The translations under genes were made by a program, and so were the position numbers. The notes beneath the pieces are model-generated. The model did no database searches. It was not told the origin of the DNA and was given only the letters and a program-made list of their open reading frames with translations. From positions 46,167 through 110,166 of the forward strand of contig NZ_SZPZ01000008.1 in assembly GCF_005233875.1 (NCBI RefSeq): DNA of 64,000 nucleotides, read 5' to 3'. The stretch is from Kribbella jiaozuonensis. Its GTDB lineage: Bacteria > Actinomycetota > Actinomycetes > Propionibacteriales > Kribbellaceae. Position 1 is the stretch's first letter. Each line of letters starts with the position of its first letter. This document shows, one piece after another, positions 1 to 7,999 of this stretch.

Positions 1-22
1 CGCGAATGAGGACATCAGTCAT
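1..22 (-). CDS. start of a gene running off the left edge
   Basis: On the minus strand an ATG at 22-20 follows a GGGAGG ribosome binding site about ten bases upstream and opens a frame reading MTDVLIR before the window ends. It lies 31 bases downstream of the NmrA-like gene on the same strand, so the two probably form one operon. Seven residues are too few to name a product. Confidence 0.5.
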
Positions 23-41
23 GGCGTCACCTCCCAATCGG

Positions 42-53
42 TATCACATGATA
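42..53. promoter_or_regulatory. short inverted repeat TATCA-CA-TGATA
   Basis: A perfect 5-bp inverted repeat with a 2-bp centre lies between the stop of the NmrA-like gene and the ribosome binding site of the next gene. It could be a small operator for the downstream gene, or chance. Confidence 0.2.
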
Positions 54-1232
54 TCAGGACGGCGCGGGCGTGTTGTAGAAGACCTCCTCGCGGGTGATCT
101 GGCCGGACTCAACTGTGCAGAGGGAGAGTTTGGTGGTTTGGGAACGGGCGCCGGTTTGGGTGTTGCGTTGGGTGAAGGTGAAGCGGATGGCGAAGTGGTT
201 GTCGTGGAGGAGGGGGCCTAGCGTTTCGACGGCGAGGTATTCGACGTCTGCGTTGAGGCGGCGGATGTTTTCGAGGATTGCTGCGACGCCTTTGAGTTCG
301 GTTGTGGATTCGAGTGGGGCGGTGCGGATGATGTCGGGGGCGAGGAAGGTCAGGGCTGTGTCGAGGCGGCCGGATGACAGTGCGTCGGCGTACCCGTGGG
401 CGACCTCGGGGGTGGAGAGGATGCGGAATTCGTCGGCGTGTTCGTGGGCCCATTCGGTGAAGGTGAGGGCGGGGCGGCCGGTTAGTTCGGTGACGGTGGT
501 GGTGACGGGTTCGGGGTTGTCGACGAGTGAGGCCCAGTAGCTGACCGCGCTCGCGGCCAGGGCCGGGTCGGCGCCTTGGTCGAGCATGGCCTGGCGGGCG
601 GCGTCCTCGGTCAGGGGTACGACGTGCAGGTCCTTGCCGACTGCACGACCGATCGTCGCCACCTGCTCCGCCTGCGTCAGCGCCTCAGGGCCGGTGAGCT
701 CGTAGATCTGGCCGACGTGGCCGGGGTTGACGAAGCTGAGTACGGCGACCGCCGCGATGTCGCGCTCGTGGATCATCGACCGCGACGCCTCCGGGTACGG
801 AAGCCGGAGCGTGTCACCCGAACGGAAGTCCTCGGCCCACGACTGCGCGTTGACCGCGAACCCGCTCGGCCGCAGGAACGTCCACGCCTTGCCCGCATCG
901 CGCAGCAGCCGCTCGACATCACCCCAGACCCCACCCTCGGCGGCATTGAGCGAGGACAAATACACCACCCGCGAAGGCAACGCCGGGACGATCTCCCCGG
1001 CCCCGTCCGCGCTGAACGACGGCCACAGCAAGAACGCGGCATCCACGTCGGCCGAGGCCCGGCGTACGGCGTCTGCGTCGGTGATATCGCCCTGGATCAA
1101 CTCGACCTCGGGCGGGAAGCCGGCGAGCTCCGGCGTACGGACGAGGGCTCGGACGGTGACGCCGGCGGCGCGCAGTCCGTCGACAACGTGGCGGCCTACG
1201 CGGCCGGTGGCTCCGGTGACAAGGATTCTCAT
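54..1232 (-). CDS. NmrA-like NAD(P)-binding protein fused to a SnoaL-like domain
   Basis: The N-terminal part (about residues 1-255) is an atypical short-chain dehydrogenase fold of the NmrA type. It starts MRILVTGATGRVGRHVV, a glycine-rich Rossmann dinucleotide site, and lacks a clear YxxxK pair, as is usual for NmrA-like redox sensors or reductases. The last ~120 residues resemble a SnoaL/NTF2-like domain, so this is a two-domain fusion. ATG at 1232 was chosen; an in-frame GTG nine bases upstream is the alternative. A near-perfect SoxR/MerR-type box lies immediately upstream, suggesting stress- or ligand-dependent induction. The substrate is unknown. Confidence 0.85.
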   Translation of the reverse strand: MRILVTGATGRVGRHVVDGLRAAGVTVRALVRTPELAGFPPEVELIQGDITDADAVRRASADVDAAFLLWPSFSADGAGEIVPALPSRVVYLSSLNAAEGGVWGDVERLLRDAGKAWTFLRPSGFAVNAQSWAEDFRSGDTLRLPYPEASRSMIHERDIAAVAVLSFVNPGHVGQIYELTGPEALTQAEQVATIGRAVGKDLHVVPLTEDAARQAMLDQGADPALAASAVSYWASLVDNPEPVTTTVTELTGRPALTFTEWAHEHADEFRILSTPEVAHGYADALSSGRLDTALTFLAPDIIRTAPLESTTELKGVAAILENIRRLNADVEYLAVETLGPLLHDNHFAIRFTFTQRNTQTGARSQTTKLSLCTVESGQITREEVFYNTPAPS

Positions 1233-1244
1233 GTGCCCCACCCT

Positions 1245-1270
1245 TTGACCTCAACGTTGGTTGAGGTCAA
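1245..1270. promoter_or_regulatory. SoxR/MerR-type operator between NmrA-like gene and nuoH
   Basis: Eleven-base arms TTGACCTCAAC and GTTGAGGTCAA are separated by GTTG. The inner 18 bp, CCTCAACGTTGGTTGAGG, have the same arm layout as the known SoxR box (CCTCAAnnnnnnTTGAGG). Each strand starts with TTGACC, a good -35 element, as in MerR-family promoters where the operator fills the -35/-10 spacer. No MerR-family gene is inside the window. Confidence 0.7.
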
Positions 1271-1281
1271 GCCGGAACCAC

Positions 1282-1287
1282 TAGGCT
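1282..1287 (+). promoter_or_regulatory. -10 box TAGGCT for a leaderless nuoH transcript
   Basis: TAGGCT ends seven bases before the nuoH ATG, so transcription would begin at or next to the start codon. No Shine-Dalgarno sequence is visible upstream of the ATG, which fits leaderless translation, common in actinobacteria. Confidence 0.45.
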
Positions 1288-1294
1288 GACGGTC

Positions 1295-2242
1295 ATGCTG
1301 GAGTTCGTGGTGCGGGTGGTGGGCGTCCTGGTCGCCTTCCTGGTGGCGCCGTTGCTGGTCGGTCAGGCCGAGCACAAGGTGATGGCGCACATGCAGTCAC
1401 GGCTCGGCCCGATGTACGCCGGTGGGTTCCACGGCTGGGCGCAGCTGGTCGCGGACGGGGTGAAGTTCGTCCAGAAGGAGAGCGTCGTCCCGGCGGCCGC
1501 GGACAAGCGGGTCTTCGAATGGGCCCCGATCGTCGCGATCCTGCCGTACCTCGCCGCGCTCGCCGCGATCCCGCTGGCGCCGGGCATCGTCGGCGCCGAT
1601 CTCGACGCCGGCCTGTTCTTCGTACTCGCGGTGATGAGCATCGGCGTCCTCGGCTCGCTGATGGCGGGCTGGGGCAGCGGCAACAAGTACAGCCTCCTCG
1701 GCGGACTCCGGGTCGCGGCGCAGCTGATGAGCTACGAGCTGCCGTTCGTCCTGTCCGCGGCGAGTGTCGCCGTCGCGGCCGGTTCGCTGAGCCTGACCGA
1801 GATCGGGCACGCGTGGAACCCGTGGTGGCTGCTCTGGCAGCTGCCCGGCATGGTCGTGTTCTTCATCGCCGGTCTGGCCGAGCTGCAGCGGCCGCCGTTC
1901 GACATGCCGGTCGCGGACTCCGAGGTGATCTTCGGCCCGTACACGGAGTACACCGGCCTCCGCTTCGCGATGTTTCTGCTCGCGGAGTACGCCGGGATCG
2001 TCGTACTCGCGGGGCTCACAACGGTGCTGTTCCTCGGCGGCTGGAGTGGCCCCGGACCGGAATCGATCGGCTGGATCTGGACGCTGCTGAAGGTCGGTGT
2101 GGTCTCGGTCGTGGTGATCTGGGTGCGGGTGTCGTTCCCGCGCATGCGCGCCGACCAACTGCAGAAGCTCGCGTGGCAGGGCCTGGTGCCGGTGGCGCTG
2201 TTCCAGCTCGCGCTCACCGGCATCGGCGTCATCCTGTTCTGA
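1295..2242 (+). CDS. nuoH: NADH-quinone oxidoreductase subunit H
   Basis: The 315-aa integral membrane protein has the NuoH hallmarks: an early QAEHKVMAHMQSRLGPM segment (the E-R-x-G quinone-site loop), a GWGSGNKYSLLGGLRVAAQ loop, and AELQRPPFDMPVADSE. It links the quinone module to the proton-pumping arm of complex I. It is shorter than stand-alone NuoH of about 400 residues because the C-terminal extension is missing, which is common in second-copy nuo clusters. It is separated from nuoIJKLMN by 7.8 kb of unrelated genes and converges with the ABC permease gene, overlapping its end by 14 bases. Confidence 0.95.
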   Translation: MLEFVVRVVGVLVAFLVAPLLVGQAEHKVMAHMQSRLGPMYAGGFHGWAQLVADGVKFVQKESVVPAAADKRVFEWAPIVAILPYLAALAAIPLAPGIVGADLDAGLFFVLAVMSIGVLGSLMAGWGSGNKYSLLGGLRVAAQLMSYELPFVLSAASVAVAAGSLSLTEIGHAWNPWWLLWQLPGMVVFFIAGLAELQRPPFDMPVADSEVIFGPYTEYTGLRFAMFLLAEYAGIVVLAGLTTVLFLGGWSGPGPESIGWIWTLLKVGVVSVVVIWVRVSFPRMRADQLQKLAWQGLVPVALFQLALTGIGVILF

Positions 2243-3428
2243 GTGCTTCCGTCGGGGAGAGTCGGGCGGCCCGGATAGCCGGGTAGAGACCGGCGAGCCC
2301 ACCGATGACGAGCGTGGCGACGACTCCTCCGGCGAGTGCCCAGACCGGGATCACCGTCAGCCAGCTCTGGTACGACGCGTACGCCGCCGTGACTGCGGAT
2401 CCGAGAACCGCGCCGCCGATTCCGCCGAGCGCGGAGAGCAGCAGCGACTCCGTGAGGAACTGCGTGCGGATCCGACCGCGGGTCGCGCCGAGCGACCGGC
2501 GGAGGCCGATCTCCGCACGGCGTTCGAGCACCGAGATCACCATGATGTTCGCGACACCGACGCCGCCGACCAGGAGTGCGACCGCGCCGAGTCCGAGCAG
2601 CAGACCGGTGAATGCCTGCCCGGCAGCCTGTTTCGCGGCGAGCGCGTCGGACGGCCGCGAGACCTCGACCTCGTTCGGCGCCTCCGGGTTGGCCGTTGCC
2701 CCGAGCACCGATCGGACCGCCGGCACCTGGGCGTCGTCCGATCGCATGTAGATCGTGGTCGGGTGTCCGTCGAACGACAGCTTGCTCGCCGCCGGCCAAC
2801 CCATCAGGGCGGCGCTGTCCAGCTCGGGTGCGAGCGCGGCCGGTTCGAGGATGCCGAGGACGGTGAACCAGACATTGCCGATCAGGACCTGCGTGTCCTG
2901 CCCGGCCTTGGTGATGCCGAGCCGATCGGCGGCGCTCGCGCCGAGCACGGTCGCCGGGTACGAGCCGGTTGCCGCGTCGATCCACTTGCCGCTGCGGACC
3001 GTCGCGCCGATGGTGTCGAGCAGGTTGGTGCGGGCGGCGTACGCGATGATGCCGTTGGTCTCGACGTCCGGGATCTTGTTGGTCCGGTAGACGGACGTGT
3101 CGTCGACCTTGCCGACTGCGGACTCGGCGCGAACCGGGGCGATCCGGCGGACCATGGCTTCGGCGGTCAACGGGAGTTGCGCCTGCTCGCCGGTCAATCG
3201 AGTGCCTGGGGCAACTGTCAACAGATTGGTGCCCAGCGCATCGAGTTGCCCATCGAGCTCCGCCCGCGAGGACGACGAGATCCCGACGACGGACACCATT
3301 GCGGCGATGCCGATCGCAATCCCCAAGGCCGACAGGAACGCGCGGGTCGGTCGGGTGCGTAGACCAACCGCGCCGACTCGCACCACATCTCTTAGCTTCA
3401 AGGATGCTGGTTTGAGTTCGCCTCTCAT
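2229..3428 (-). CDS. MacB/FtsX-type ABC transporter permease
   Basis: The 399-aa protein has one N-terminal membrane segment (about residues 29-50), a large extracytoplasmic MacB-PCD-like domain, and a C-terminal FtsX domain with three membrane segments (from about residue 275). This is the type IV/VII MacB layout used for mechanotransmission export of peptides, lipids or drugs across the membrane. The start overlaps the ATPase stop by four bases (ATGA), so the two are translationally coupled. It is the last gene of a four-gene operon: lipoprotein, adaptor, ATPase, permease. Confidence 0.9.
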   Translation of the reverse strand: MRGELKPASLKLRDVVRVGAVGLRTRPTRAFLSALGIAIGIAAMVSVVGISSSSRAELDGQLDALGTNLLTVAPGTRLTGEQAQLPLTAEAMVRRIAPVRAESAVGKVDDTSVYRTNKIPDVETNGIIAYAARTNLLDTIGATVRSGKWIDAATGSYPATVLGASAADRLGITKAGQDTQVLIGNVWFTVLGILEPAALAPELDSAALMGWPAASKLSFDGHPTTIYMRSDDAQVPAVRSVLGATANPEAPNEVEVSRPSDALAAKQAAGQAFTGLLLGLGAVALLVGGVGVANIMVISVLERRAEIGLRRSLGATRGRIRTQFLTESLLLSALGGIGGAVLGSAVTAAYASYQSWLTVIPVWALAGGVVATLVIGGLAGLYPAIRAARLSPTEALRTG

Positions 3429-4090
3429 GATCGCACCTCCTCGACGATGACGCCGTCCCGCATGCGGACCTGGCGGGGCAGCGAGGCTGCGATGTCCCGG
3501 TCGTGGGTGATGACGACGACAGTCGTGCCCGCGGCGTGCAGGTCCCGGAGCAACTGCATGACGCCGGCGCCCGACGCCGAGTCGAGTGCCCCGGTCGGCT
3601 CGTCGGCCAGCAGTACGGCGGGTTCGCCTGCGACTGCCCGCGCCACCGCGACCCGCTGCCGCTCGCCACCCGACAGCTCCTGGGGCTCGTGCTCCAGCCG
3701 ATGCCCCAACCCAACACGTTCGAGGGCCGCCGCCGCCCGCTTCCGCCGTACCGACAGACGCAGACCGGAGTACAGCAATCCGTCGGCCACGTTGTCCAAG
3801 GCGCGCACGCCCGCGGACAAATGGAACTGCTGGAACACGAATCCGATCCGTGTCGCCCGCAACGCCGACAGCCCCGCGTCGGACAACCGCGCCACGTCAT
3901 AAGAGTCGATCCGCACAGTCCCGGAGGTCGGCCGGTCGAGCGTGCCCAACACGTTGAGCATCGTCGACTTCCCGGAGCCCGACGGCCCGACGATCGCGAC
4001 CAGCTCGCCGGCCTCGATCCGCAAGCTGACTCCGCCGAGCGCGTTGACGCCGCCCGGGTACACCTTGGTCACCTCGCTCAACTCGATCAC
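3425..4090 (-). CDS. MacB/LolD-type ABC transporter ATP-binding protein
   Basis: The 221-aa nucleotide-binding subunit shows Walker A GPSGSGKST, signature LSGGERQRVAVARA, Walker B VLLADEPTGALD and the H-loop (VITHD). The short length and the GALD after Walker B are typical of the LolD/MacB/FtsE group, which pairs with FtsX-like permeases. The GTG start at 4090 overlaps the stop of the adaptor gene by four bases, and the end overlaps the permease start. A much longer frame exists upstream but reads through the adaptor gene and is spurious. Confidence 0.93.
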   Translation of the reverse strand: MIELSEVTKVYPGGVNALGGVSLRIEAGELVAIVGPSGSGKSTMLNVLGTLDRPTSGTVRIDSYDVARLSDAGLSALRATRIGFVFQQFHLSAGVRALDNVADGLLYSGLRLSVRRKRAAAALERVGLGHRLEHEPQELSGGERQRVAVARAVAGEPAVLLADEPTGALDSASGAGVMQLLRDLHAAGTTVVVITHDRDIAASLPRQVRMRDGVIVEEVRS

Positions 4091-5139
4091 TTCGGGATCC
4101 CGACTGTCGTGCCGGCCTTGATCCCGGCGCCGCTGACCTCGACCTGACCACTCGCGAACAGCCCGGTTTTCACCGGCACGTACCGCGACGTCGTACCGTC
4201 CGTGACCTCGACACCGAACCCGCCTTCGCGCAGCGCAACCAGCGCCGCGACCGGGACGGTCAGCACGTTCTTCCGCTCCGAGGCGGTAAAGGTCACATCG
4301 GTTGCCGCCGACGACCAACTGGCCACTGCCTTCTGGTTGGCGATGGCAACGATCACCTCGACCTTCGTCTCCGGGTCCTTGTCCGGGCTCTCCGCCGGGA
4401 TGATCACCGTCGACACCTTCTCGATCCGGCCCGGCACGGTCTTGCCGTCCGGAAGCGCCACCGTCACGGCCGCGTTGAGCGTCGCGAGCCGCTGGTCCGC
4501 TGCATCTAGCTGGACCGTGACGGCCCGAGTCGTGCCGGTGTAATTGAGCACCGGCTGGTTCGGACCTAGCGGCGTACCCTCCTGACCCTGCACGCTGTCC
4601 ACCCGGATATGACCGGGCGCGAACAGCACACTGCCGAGCTCGACCACCCCGGTCTCGTCCAGCCCGAGATCGTCCTGCCACTCCTCAACCGCTGCGGCAG
4701 TGGCGTCGGTGTACTCGTCGTCCACGGTGAAACCCGTGTACCCCATCGCCTTCAGATTCTGCTCGAGCTGCAGTACATCGTTGCCCTCGGCCCCGATCGA
4801 CAACCTGCGGTACGCCGGGAGCGCGCCGTACAGCAGGATCGTGGGCTTGTTGTCGATGCTGTAGATCGTGTTCCCGCGAACCAGCTCACGCCCGCTGTCC
4901 GGTACGGCGGTCACGGTGCCGGCGACCCGGCTGACCGCGGAGGACGTCGTACCGAAGCCGAGTTGGCCGTCCTGGGTCTCGGTGTCCTTCAACGTCTGCT
5001 GCGTGACCTTGGTGGTGTTGACCGGCAAAGCCTGCGCGGATGGGTTCGTTGCCTGGCTGGTGTCGCCCCGGCTGACCAGGAACGCGCTCGCGGCGCCCCC
5101 GGCGGCCAGGACGACCACAGCCGTCAGTGCTTTGCGCAT
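4087..5139 (-). CDS. efflux adaptor with peptidoglycan-binding domain (HlyD/MacA-like)
   Basis: The 350-aa secreted or anchored protein begins MRKALTAVVVLAAGG, an N-terminal membrane anchor. A PG_binding_1 domain follows (about residues 120-180, LSIGAEGNDVLQLEQNLKAM and a TDATAAAVEEWQ segment), and the C-terminal half is beta-rich like membrane-fusion proteins, ending in typical DGTTSRYVPVKTGLFASGQVEV. In Gram-positive bacteria such proteins connect MacB-like transporters to the cell wall. The start overlaps the preceding lipoprotein stop by one base (TGATG). Confidence 0.88.
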   Translation of the reverse strand: MRKALTAVVVLAAGGAASAFLVSRGDTSQATNPSAQALPVNTTKVTQQTLKDTETQDGQLGFGTTSSAVSRVAGTVTAVPDSGRELVRGNTIYSIDNKPTILLYGALPAYRRLSIGAEGNDVLQLEQNLKAMGYTGFTVDDEYTDATAAAVEEWQDDLGLDETGVVELGSVLFAPGHIRVDSVQGQEGTPLGPNQPVLNYTGTTRAVTVQLDAADQRLATLNAAVTVALPDGKTVPGRIEKVSTVIIPAESPDKDPETKVEVIVAIANQKAVASWSSAATDVTFTASERKNVLTVPVAALVALREGGFGVEVTDGTTSRYVPVKTGLFASGQVEVSGAGIKAGTTVGIPK

Positions 5140-5648
5140 CAGCGTGCCGCCAGGATGCTCTGGCAGGCGCCCTGCGCCTTCTGGAAGTCGGGGTCGTCGG
5201 CGACGCCCGGGCCGATCATGATGCCGGGCTGGTCCGGCTTCGGGTCCGGGAACTTCTCGACACCGTTCTTCCGCATGCACTCGGCGTACTTGCGGCCGTT
5301 CTCCGCCTGCTGCGGGTTCGCGCTGCCCTGCGCCTGCGGGTTGTACTGGCTGCACGCCTCCATCGCCTTCTGGACCTGCTCCTGGGTGACGCCGGAGTTC
5401 TTGTCGAACTTGAGCATCGGCCCCTTGCCCGGCTCCGGGTCCGGGACGTTCAGGCCGTTCTCCCGCAGGCACTGGGTGAACTTGACCGCCATCTCGTCCT
5501 GACTGAGGCTGGCCGGCGCACTGCTCGGTGCAGTCGCCCCGGCGCTCCCGGAGCCGGACGCGACCTGGGTGTCGGGCTTGTCGGCGCCACAACCGGTGAT
5601 GAGAACGGCGGCTGCCAGCGCGGTGGCGGCCAGGATGGTCTTGCGCAT
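5139..5648 (-). CDS. lipoprotein with a duplicated cysteine motif
   Basis: This 169-aa protein starts with a lipoprotein signal peptide (lipobox LITGC, Cys at about residue 20). The mature part carries two copies of one motif: KFTQCLRENGLNVPDPEPG and KYAECMRKNGVEKFPDPKPD, each followed 15-25 residues later by a further Cys (EACSQY; GACQSI). Two intramolecular disulfides are therefore likely. Proteins of this kind are commonly encoded first in actinobacterial operons with a peptidoglycan-binding adaptor and MacB-like transporter; their role is unknown, perhaps substrate capture. It is divergent from the two-component system at 5755. Confidence 0.85.
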   Translation of the reverse strand: MRKTILAATALAAAVLITGCGADKPDTQVASGSGSAGATAPSSAPASLSQDEMAVKFTQCLRENGLNVPDPEPGKGPMLKFDKNSGVTQEQVQKAMEACSQYNPQAQGSANPQQAENGRKYAECMRKNGVEKFPDPKPDQPGIMIGPGVADDPDFQKAQGACQSILAAR

Positions 5649-5663
5649 CGGTGCGCTCCTCTC

Positions 5664-5730
5664 GTTTCCCCGAAGCCTTCGCCGTACGCCGTTTCCCCGT
5701 GGTTTCCGAGTCCGCTAACGCGGGGGAAAC
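5664..5730. promoter_or_regulatory. GTTTCC repeats in the divergent efflux/two-component promoter
   Basis: GTTTCCCC occurs at 5664-5671 and 5691-5698, GTTTCC at 5702-5707, and the inverse GGGGAAAC at 5723-5730. The second and third copies are 11 bases apart, the spacing of direct half-sites bound by OmpR-family response regulators. This makes the adjacent regulator at 5755 the likely binder, controlling itself and the efflux operon. Confidence 0.5.
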
Positions 5731-5754
5731 ACGGGCGTCGGGGATCATGGGGGC

Positions 5755-6411
5755 GTGCGGGTTCTGGTGGTCGAGGACGAACCGTTGCTGGCGGCAGCGA
5801 TCGCGGAGTGGCTGCGTGACGAGTCACATGCGGTCGACGTGGCCGGTGACGGCGGCGCTGCGCTCGAACGGCTGTCGGTGAACGCGTACGACGTACTCGT
5901 GCTCGATCGCGACATCCCGGTCGTGCATGGCGACGAGGTGTGCCGGCAGTTGGTGCAGTCCGGGTCGGACACCCGGGTGCTGATGCTGACGGCTGCCGCT
6001 GCGGTCACTGACCGGGTCGAGGGGCTGGGGCTCGGTGCGGACGACTACCTGACCAAGCCGTTCGCGTTCGCTGAGCTGGCTGCCCGGGTGCTCGCGCTGG
6101 GGCGGCGGAGTCGTCCGGCCGATCCGCCCGTACTGCGACGTGCCGGGGTGACGCTCGATCCGGCGCGGCACGAGGTGTTCCGCGACGGCCGGTACGTGCC
6201 GGTGTCGAAGAAGGAGTTCGCCGTACTCGCGGAGCTGCTGCGGGCCGACGGCGCGACCGTGTCGGCCGAACAACTGCTGGAGAAAGCATGGGACGAGCAC
6301 GTGGACCCGTTCACCGGGGCGGTGCGGCTGACGATCCTCAAGCTGCGCCGCAAACTGGGCGAGCCGGGGCTGGTCGAGACCGTTACCGGCGTCGGGTACC
6401 GCATCCCATGA
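5755..6411 (+). CDS. OmpR-family response regulator
   Basis: The 218-aa regulator has an N-terminal receiver with the acidic pair E8/D9, phospho-acceptor D51 (VLVLDRDIP), T79 and K101 (DDYLTKPF). A C-terminal winged helix follows, with LLEKAWDEHVDPFTGAVR and ending TVTGVGYRI. It starts with GTG. The sensor kinase starts inside its stop codon, so the pair is coupled. It is a close paralogue of the regulator at 61767. Confidence 0.95.
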   Translation: MRVLVVEDEPLLAAAIAEWLRDESHAVDVAGDGGAALERLSVNAYDVLVLDRDIPVVHGDEVCRQLVQSGSDTRVLMLTAAAAVTDRVEGLGLGADDYLTKPFAFAELAARVLALGRRSRPADPPVLRRAGVTLDPARHEVFRDGRYVPVSKKEFAVLAELLRADGATVSAEQLLEKAWDEHVDPFTGAVRLTILKLRRKLGEPGLVETVTGVGYRIP

Positions 6412-7613
6412 GGCGGCTGACGCTGCGGGGCCGGCTGACGTTGCTGTACGGCGGTCTGTTCATGGTCGCCGGTGTCGTGCTGCTGGGGGTGACGTATGCG
6501 CTGTTCACGGCGAACCTGGGGCAGAAGTATCAGGTGATCGTGAAGGGGACTTATCTGAGTCCGACGACCGGTGCTACGACCAAGCCGCCGCCTCCTGACC
6601 AGGCGTACGTGCTGAACAAGGACGGTGCGCTGCTGACCGGCTCGGACGCCGAGCGTGTGATGAACGAGCAGCGGGAGCAGGTGCGGCAGGCGGCGATCGA
6701 GTCGTTGCTGATCCAGGGGAGCGTTGCGCTGGTCGTTGTCGGTGGGTTGGCGGCTGGGTTCGGGTGGCTGGTGGCCGGGCGGGTGCTGGCGCCGCTGCAT
6801 CGGGTCACTGACACCGCTCGGCGGATCTCGGCTTCACCTGCGGCTCTGCATGAGCGGATCGCGTTGCAGGGGCCCGATGACGAGGTGAAGAACCTGGCTG
6901 ATGCCTTCGACACGATGGTCGAGCGGCTGGACCATTCGTTCGACGGCCAGCGGCGGTTCGTCGCCAACGCGTCGCACGAGTTGCGTACGCCGTTGACGCT
7001 CGGGCGGGCGCTGGTCGAGGTCGCGATGCATCGACGTACTGCGTCTGCCGATGTGAAGGAACTGGGCGAGAGCCTGCTCACGATCAACGCCCGGCATGAG
7101 CAGCTGATCGAGGGGCTGCTGATCCTGGCGGACTCGGAGAAGCAGCTGACGACCGTGTATCCGGTGAACCTCGCCGACGTCGTGACTCACGTCTGTAGTC
7201 AGTTGGCGGGTGAGGCCTTGGCGGCTGGGGTGGAGGTTGAGCGCGGGCCGGGGGAGGCGCCGACCCGCGGGGACGCGCTCCTGCTCGAGCGGCTGGTCCA
7301 CAACCTCGTCGAGAACGGCATCCGCCACAACACCCCCGACGGCTGGGTCCGCGTGATCAGCAAGACGGTCGGTGACGAGGTGCAGGTTGTGGTGACGAAC
7401 ACCGGGCCGGAGATCCCGCCGTACGAGGTCGAGAGTCTCTTCAAGCCGTTTTACCGGCTCGGTGCCGAACGGCTGGTCAGCGGTCGAGGTGCCGGCTTGG
7501 GGTTGTCCATCGTCCGCTCGGTAGCGGAGGCGCACGCTGGCACGGTAACCGCCGTACCCCGCCTCGGCGGTGGTCTGGAAGTCACTGTGGTGCTACCTGT
7601 CGATCTGGGGTGA
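6408..7613 (+). CDS. sensor histidine kinase
   Basis: The 401-aa membrane kinase has a first membrane helix at about residues 11-32, a short extracytoplasmic loop of about 70 residues, a second helix at about 104-124, and HAMP. The dimerisation/phospho-acceptor box FVANASHELRTPL contains H190, followed by the ATPase with N-box LVHNLVENGIRHN and G-box GRGAGLGLSIVRS. ATG at 6408 overlaps the response regulator stop by four bases (ATGA). The small sensor loop suggests detection of a membrane or cell-envelope signal, consistent with control of the adjacent efflux operon. Confidence 0.94.
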   Translation: MRRLTLRGRLTLLYGGLFMVAGVVLLGVTYALFTANLGQKYQVIVKGTYLSPTTGATTKPPPPDQAYVLNKDGALLTGSDAERVMNEQREQVRQAAIESLLIQGSVALVVVGGLAAGFGWLVAGRVLAPLHRVTDTARRISASPAALHERIALQGPDDEVKNLADAFDTMVERLDHSFDGQRRFVANASHELRTPLTLGRALVEVAMHRRTASADVKELGESLLTINARHEQLIEGLLILADSEKQLTTVYPVNLADVVTHVCSQLAGEALAAGVEVERGPGEAPTRGDALLLERLVHNLVENGIRHNTPDGWVRVISKTVGDEVQVVVTNTGPEIPPYEVESLFKPFYRLGAERLVSGRGAGLGLSIVRSVAEAHAGTVTAVPRLGGGLEVTVVLPVDLG

Positions 7614-7624
7614 TGGGGTTCGTG
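7598..7624 (+). promoter_or_regulatory. candidate ECF-type promoter TGTCGA-N17-CGTG
   Basis: TGTCGA at 7598-7603 and CGTG at 7621-7624 are spaced by 17 bases, 30 bases upstream of the DGPF gene. Characterised ECF42 promoters have a TGTCGA-type -35 element. The same arrangement (TGTCGG-N17-CGT) precedes the other DGPF gene at 33070, so both look like targets of the sigma factor encoded here. Confidence 0.5.
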
Positions 7625-7654
7625 TAGGTGGTACAGAGTGACTAGGAGGTTGTG

Positions 7655-7999
7655 ATGAACCAGTACCTGCTCAGCATCTACCAGCCGGACGGCGTGATTC
7701 CCGAGCCTGAGGTGCTGGATCCGATCCTGCGTGACCTCCAGGCGTTGAACGAGGAGATGCAGTCGGCCGGGGTCTGGGTGTTCGCCGCGGGGCTGCACCC
7801 GCCGGAGACCGCGACCATGCTGAAGGCCCAGGGTGACGAGGTGCTGATCACGGACGGCCCGTTCACCGAGGGCAAGGAGCATCTGGGCGGCTTCACGGTT
7901 ATTCAGGTCGAAGATCTCGACGCCGCTCTCCACTGGGCTCGCCGCCTCGCCAAGGTGTTGCGCAATCTGTCCGTAGAAGTCAGACCATTTCAGTCGTGA
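7655..7999 (+). CDS. YCII-related DGPF-domain protein
   Basis: The 114-aa protein contains the DGPF signature (VLITDGPFTEGKEHLGGFTV) of the YCII-like family, a dimeric alpha-beta barrel ferredoxin-like fold. ATG at 7655 was chosen because AGGAGG ends five bases upstream; a GTG one codon earlier is too close to it. DGPF genes characteristically accompany ECF42 sigma factors, and the sigma gene overlaps this stop by four bases. Biochemical activity is unknown; a stress or detoxification role is inferred for the family. Confidence 0.9.
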   Translation: MNQYLLSIYQPDGVIPEPEVLDPILRDLQALNEEMQSAGVWVFAAGLHPPETATMLKAQGDEVLITDGPFTEGKEHLGGFTVIQVEDLDAALHWARRLAKVLRNLSVEVRPFQS

